The notes below the pieces were generated by a model. It ran no database searches and was not told where the DNA came from. It saw only the letters and a program-made list of their open reading frames with translations. A DNA stretch of 64,000 bases, taken from assembly GCA_012934845.2 (NCBI GenBank), contig WNNJ02001668.1, forward strand, positions 1-64,000, in the 5' to 3' direction. Below, one piece after another: positions 63,168-64,000 of the stretch. The translations under genes and the position numbers were made by a program. Position 1 is the stretch's first letter. Each line of letters begins with the position of its first letter. The stretch comes from Pomphorhynchus laevis (Eukaryota; Acanthocephala; Palaeacanthocephala; Echinorhynchida; Pomphorhynchidae).

Positions 63168-64000
63168 TCCACGAGATGTCATCCAGTTAGACATTGGAGC
63201 GCTTAAGAAGATTTTAAAGTATACGTTTTGTTTGGTTGAAATAATGCCCATTTGCGGGAACCATTATGTACTGCTTGGTAATGAATACTTGTAATTTAAA
63301 AAAATAATAATAAATATGTGTAATTGATAACTTTATATGTAATACCTACATAATAATATGTAAGTACAATTTTAATATACAATTTGTTTTATTTTAATAA
63401 ATAAAGAATATAAATATAGACCTAATATCTCAGATAATTAATAAGAAAAGTTTTGAAGAAGTTTTAAGTTTTTTTTGATGATATCAACAGTCATTAAAAT
63501 ATCAAACTAAACGTTTAATTATATCTTACTTAATTACTAGAATCAATAGAATGTAGAAAATACAGATTAATGGAAACAATTGAAACAATTCATATTTTAA
63601 TAATTATAAATATTCAAATGAATTGTAACCATGCGTAATCAGACGCAACAACGTTACGTCTGGCTCTTAGGAAACTTATTTATAACGTGAACACGCTTAC
63701 ACAGAGTGTAAGTGTATTCATTAACACTCTTTCACACTCCTAGAATTGTATTTAGCTTTCGACTATTTGATGTAGTTCTACAGTATATATACAAAATACA
63801 CTAGACTTAAAAATGTATATTTTATCACGTCATGTCAGTGTCGTGTTACTGACATGTAACGATTTGCATCGTTATTCGTAAATTGCAGAAGTCGTATTAT
63901 TTCTCTCGATATTTCATTCAGTTGTAATTTGATAATCACGTTTAAATAAAATTTGATCTTCACATATAGCTAAGTCGATTGAACTGACTGTGCACTGCGA
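63168..64000. other. Intergenic, no recognisable gene
   Basis: AT-rich sequence. A short inverted pair atcacgtcatgtcagtg / tactgacatgtaacgat lies near 63825-63860. Nothing coding was recognised. Confidence 0.35.

Overview
This is a stretch of AT-rich, repeat-dense DNA from an invertebrate animal. It has no bacterial operons and no confidently identified host protein gene. At least half of it is non-LTR retrotransposons (LINEs) of many kinds. There is also one Ty3/Gypsy LTR element of CsRn1-like type, a scrap of Merlin DNA transposon, an RTE tail, foldback and tandem repeats, and LINE relics too decayed to give long reading frames. The mixture (flatworm-like CR1, L2-like LINEs with a zinc-finger ORF1, CsRn1-like Gypsy, RTE, Merlin) fits a worm-like or arthropod genome. 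The sequence alone does not let me name the phylum.

Layout. 0.3-3.6 kb: an unusual retroelement with an MSL2/tesmin-like CXC cysteine domain, a reverse transcriptase (RT) and a restriction-like endonuclease in one frame, preceded by ten 13-bp tandem repeats. 4.0-6.6 kb: decayed L2-like LINE (lineage C). 7.0-11.6 kb: Jockey/I-like LINE copy 1 inside a duplicated target sequence. 11.8-18.3 kb: LINE tails, a candidate spliced mini-gene, a foldback repeat, a Merlin transposase end and L2-like lineage D. 18.4-22.1 kb: Gypsy element with near-identical LTRs. 23.8-28.1 kb: Jockey/I-like copy 2 with an L2-like fragment nested inside it. 28.2-34.4 kb: LINE 3' ends, then a nearly complete L2-like element (lineage A) with an intact 969-residue ORF2. 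34.4-39.5 kb: L2-like scraps, then a nearly complete CR1 element with an intact 1012-residue ORF2. 39.6-50.9 kb: L2-like lineage B copy 1, Jockey/I-like copy 3 and an unclassified AT-rich repeat in two inverted copies. 51.4-56.7 kb: second copies of L2-A and CR1. 57-64 kb: more L2-B, Jockey/I-like and RTE fragments, a ~183-bp tandem repeat, and a second, decayed relative of the CXC-RT-endonuclease element.

How the parts work together. The LINEs follow the usual plan: ORF1 encodes an RNA-binding protein, and ORF2 encodes an APE (apurinic-like) endonuclease plus RT that copies the RNA at the nicked target. In L2-A, L2-B and CR1, ORF1 starts with a small zinc finger of constant spacing and its end overlaps the start of ORF2, which points to coupled translation. 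The L2-like 3' ends carry a hairpin just before a CCAC-TTAA-like motif, and its stem shows a compensatory base-pair change between lineages, so it is probably the RNA signal bound by RT.

Most promising for novelty: the CXC-RT-endonuclease element with its 5' repeat array and a second lineage at 62.6 kb; the covarying 3' hairpin; the shared ORF1 zinc finger; and short palindromes sitting at broken edges of LINE fragments.
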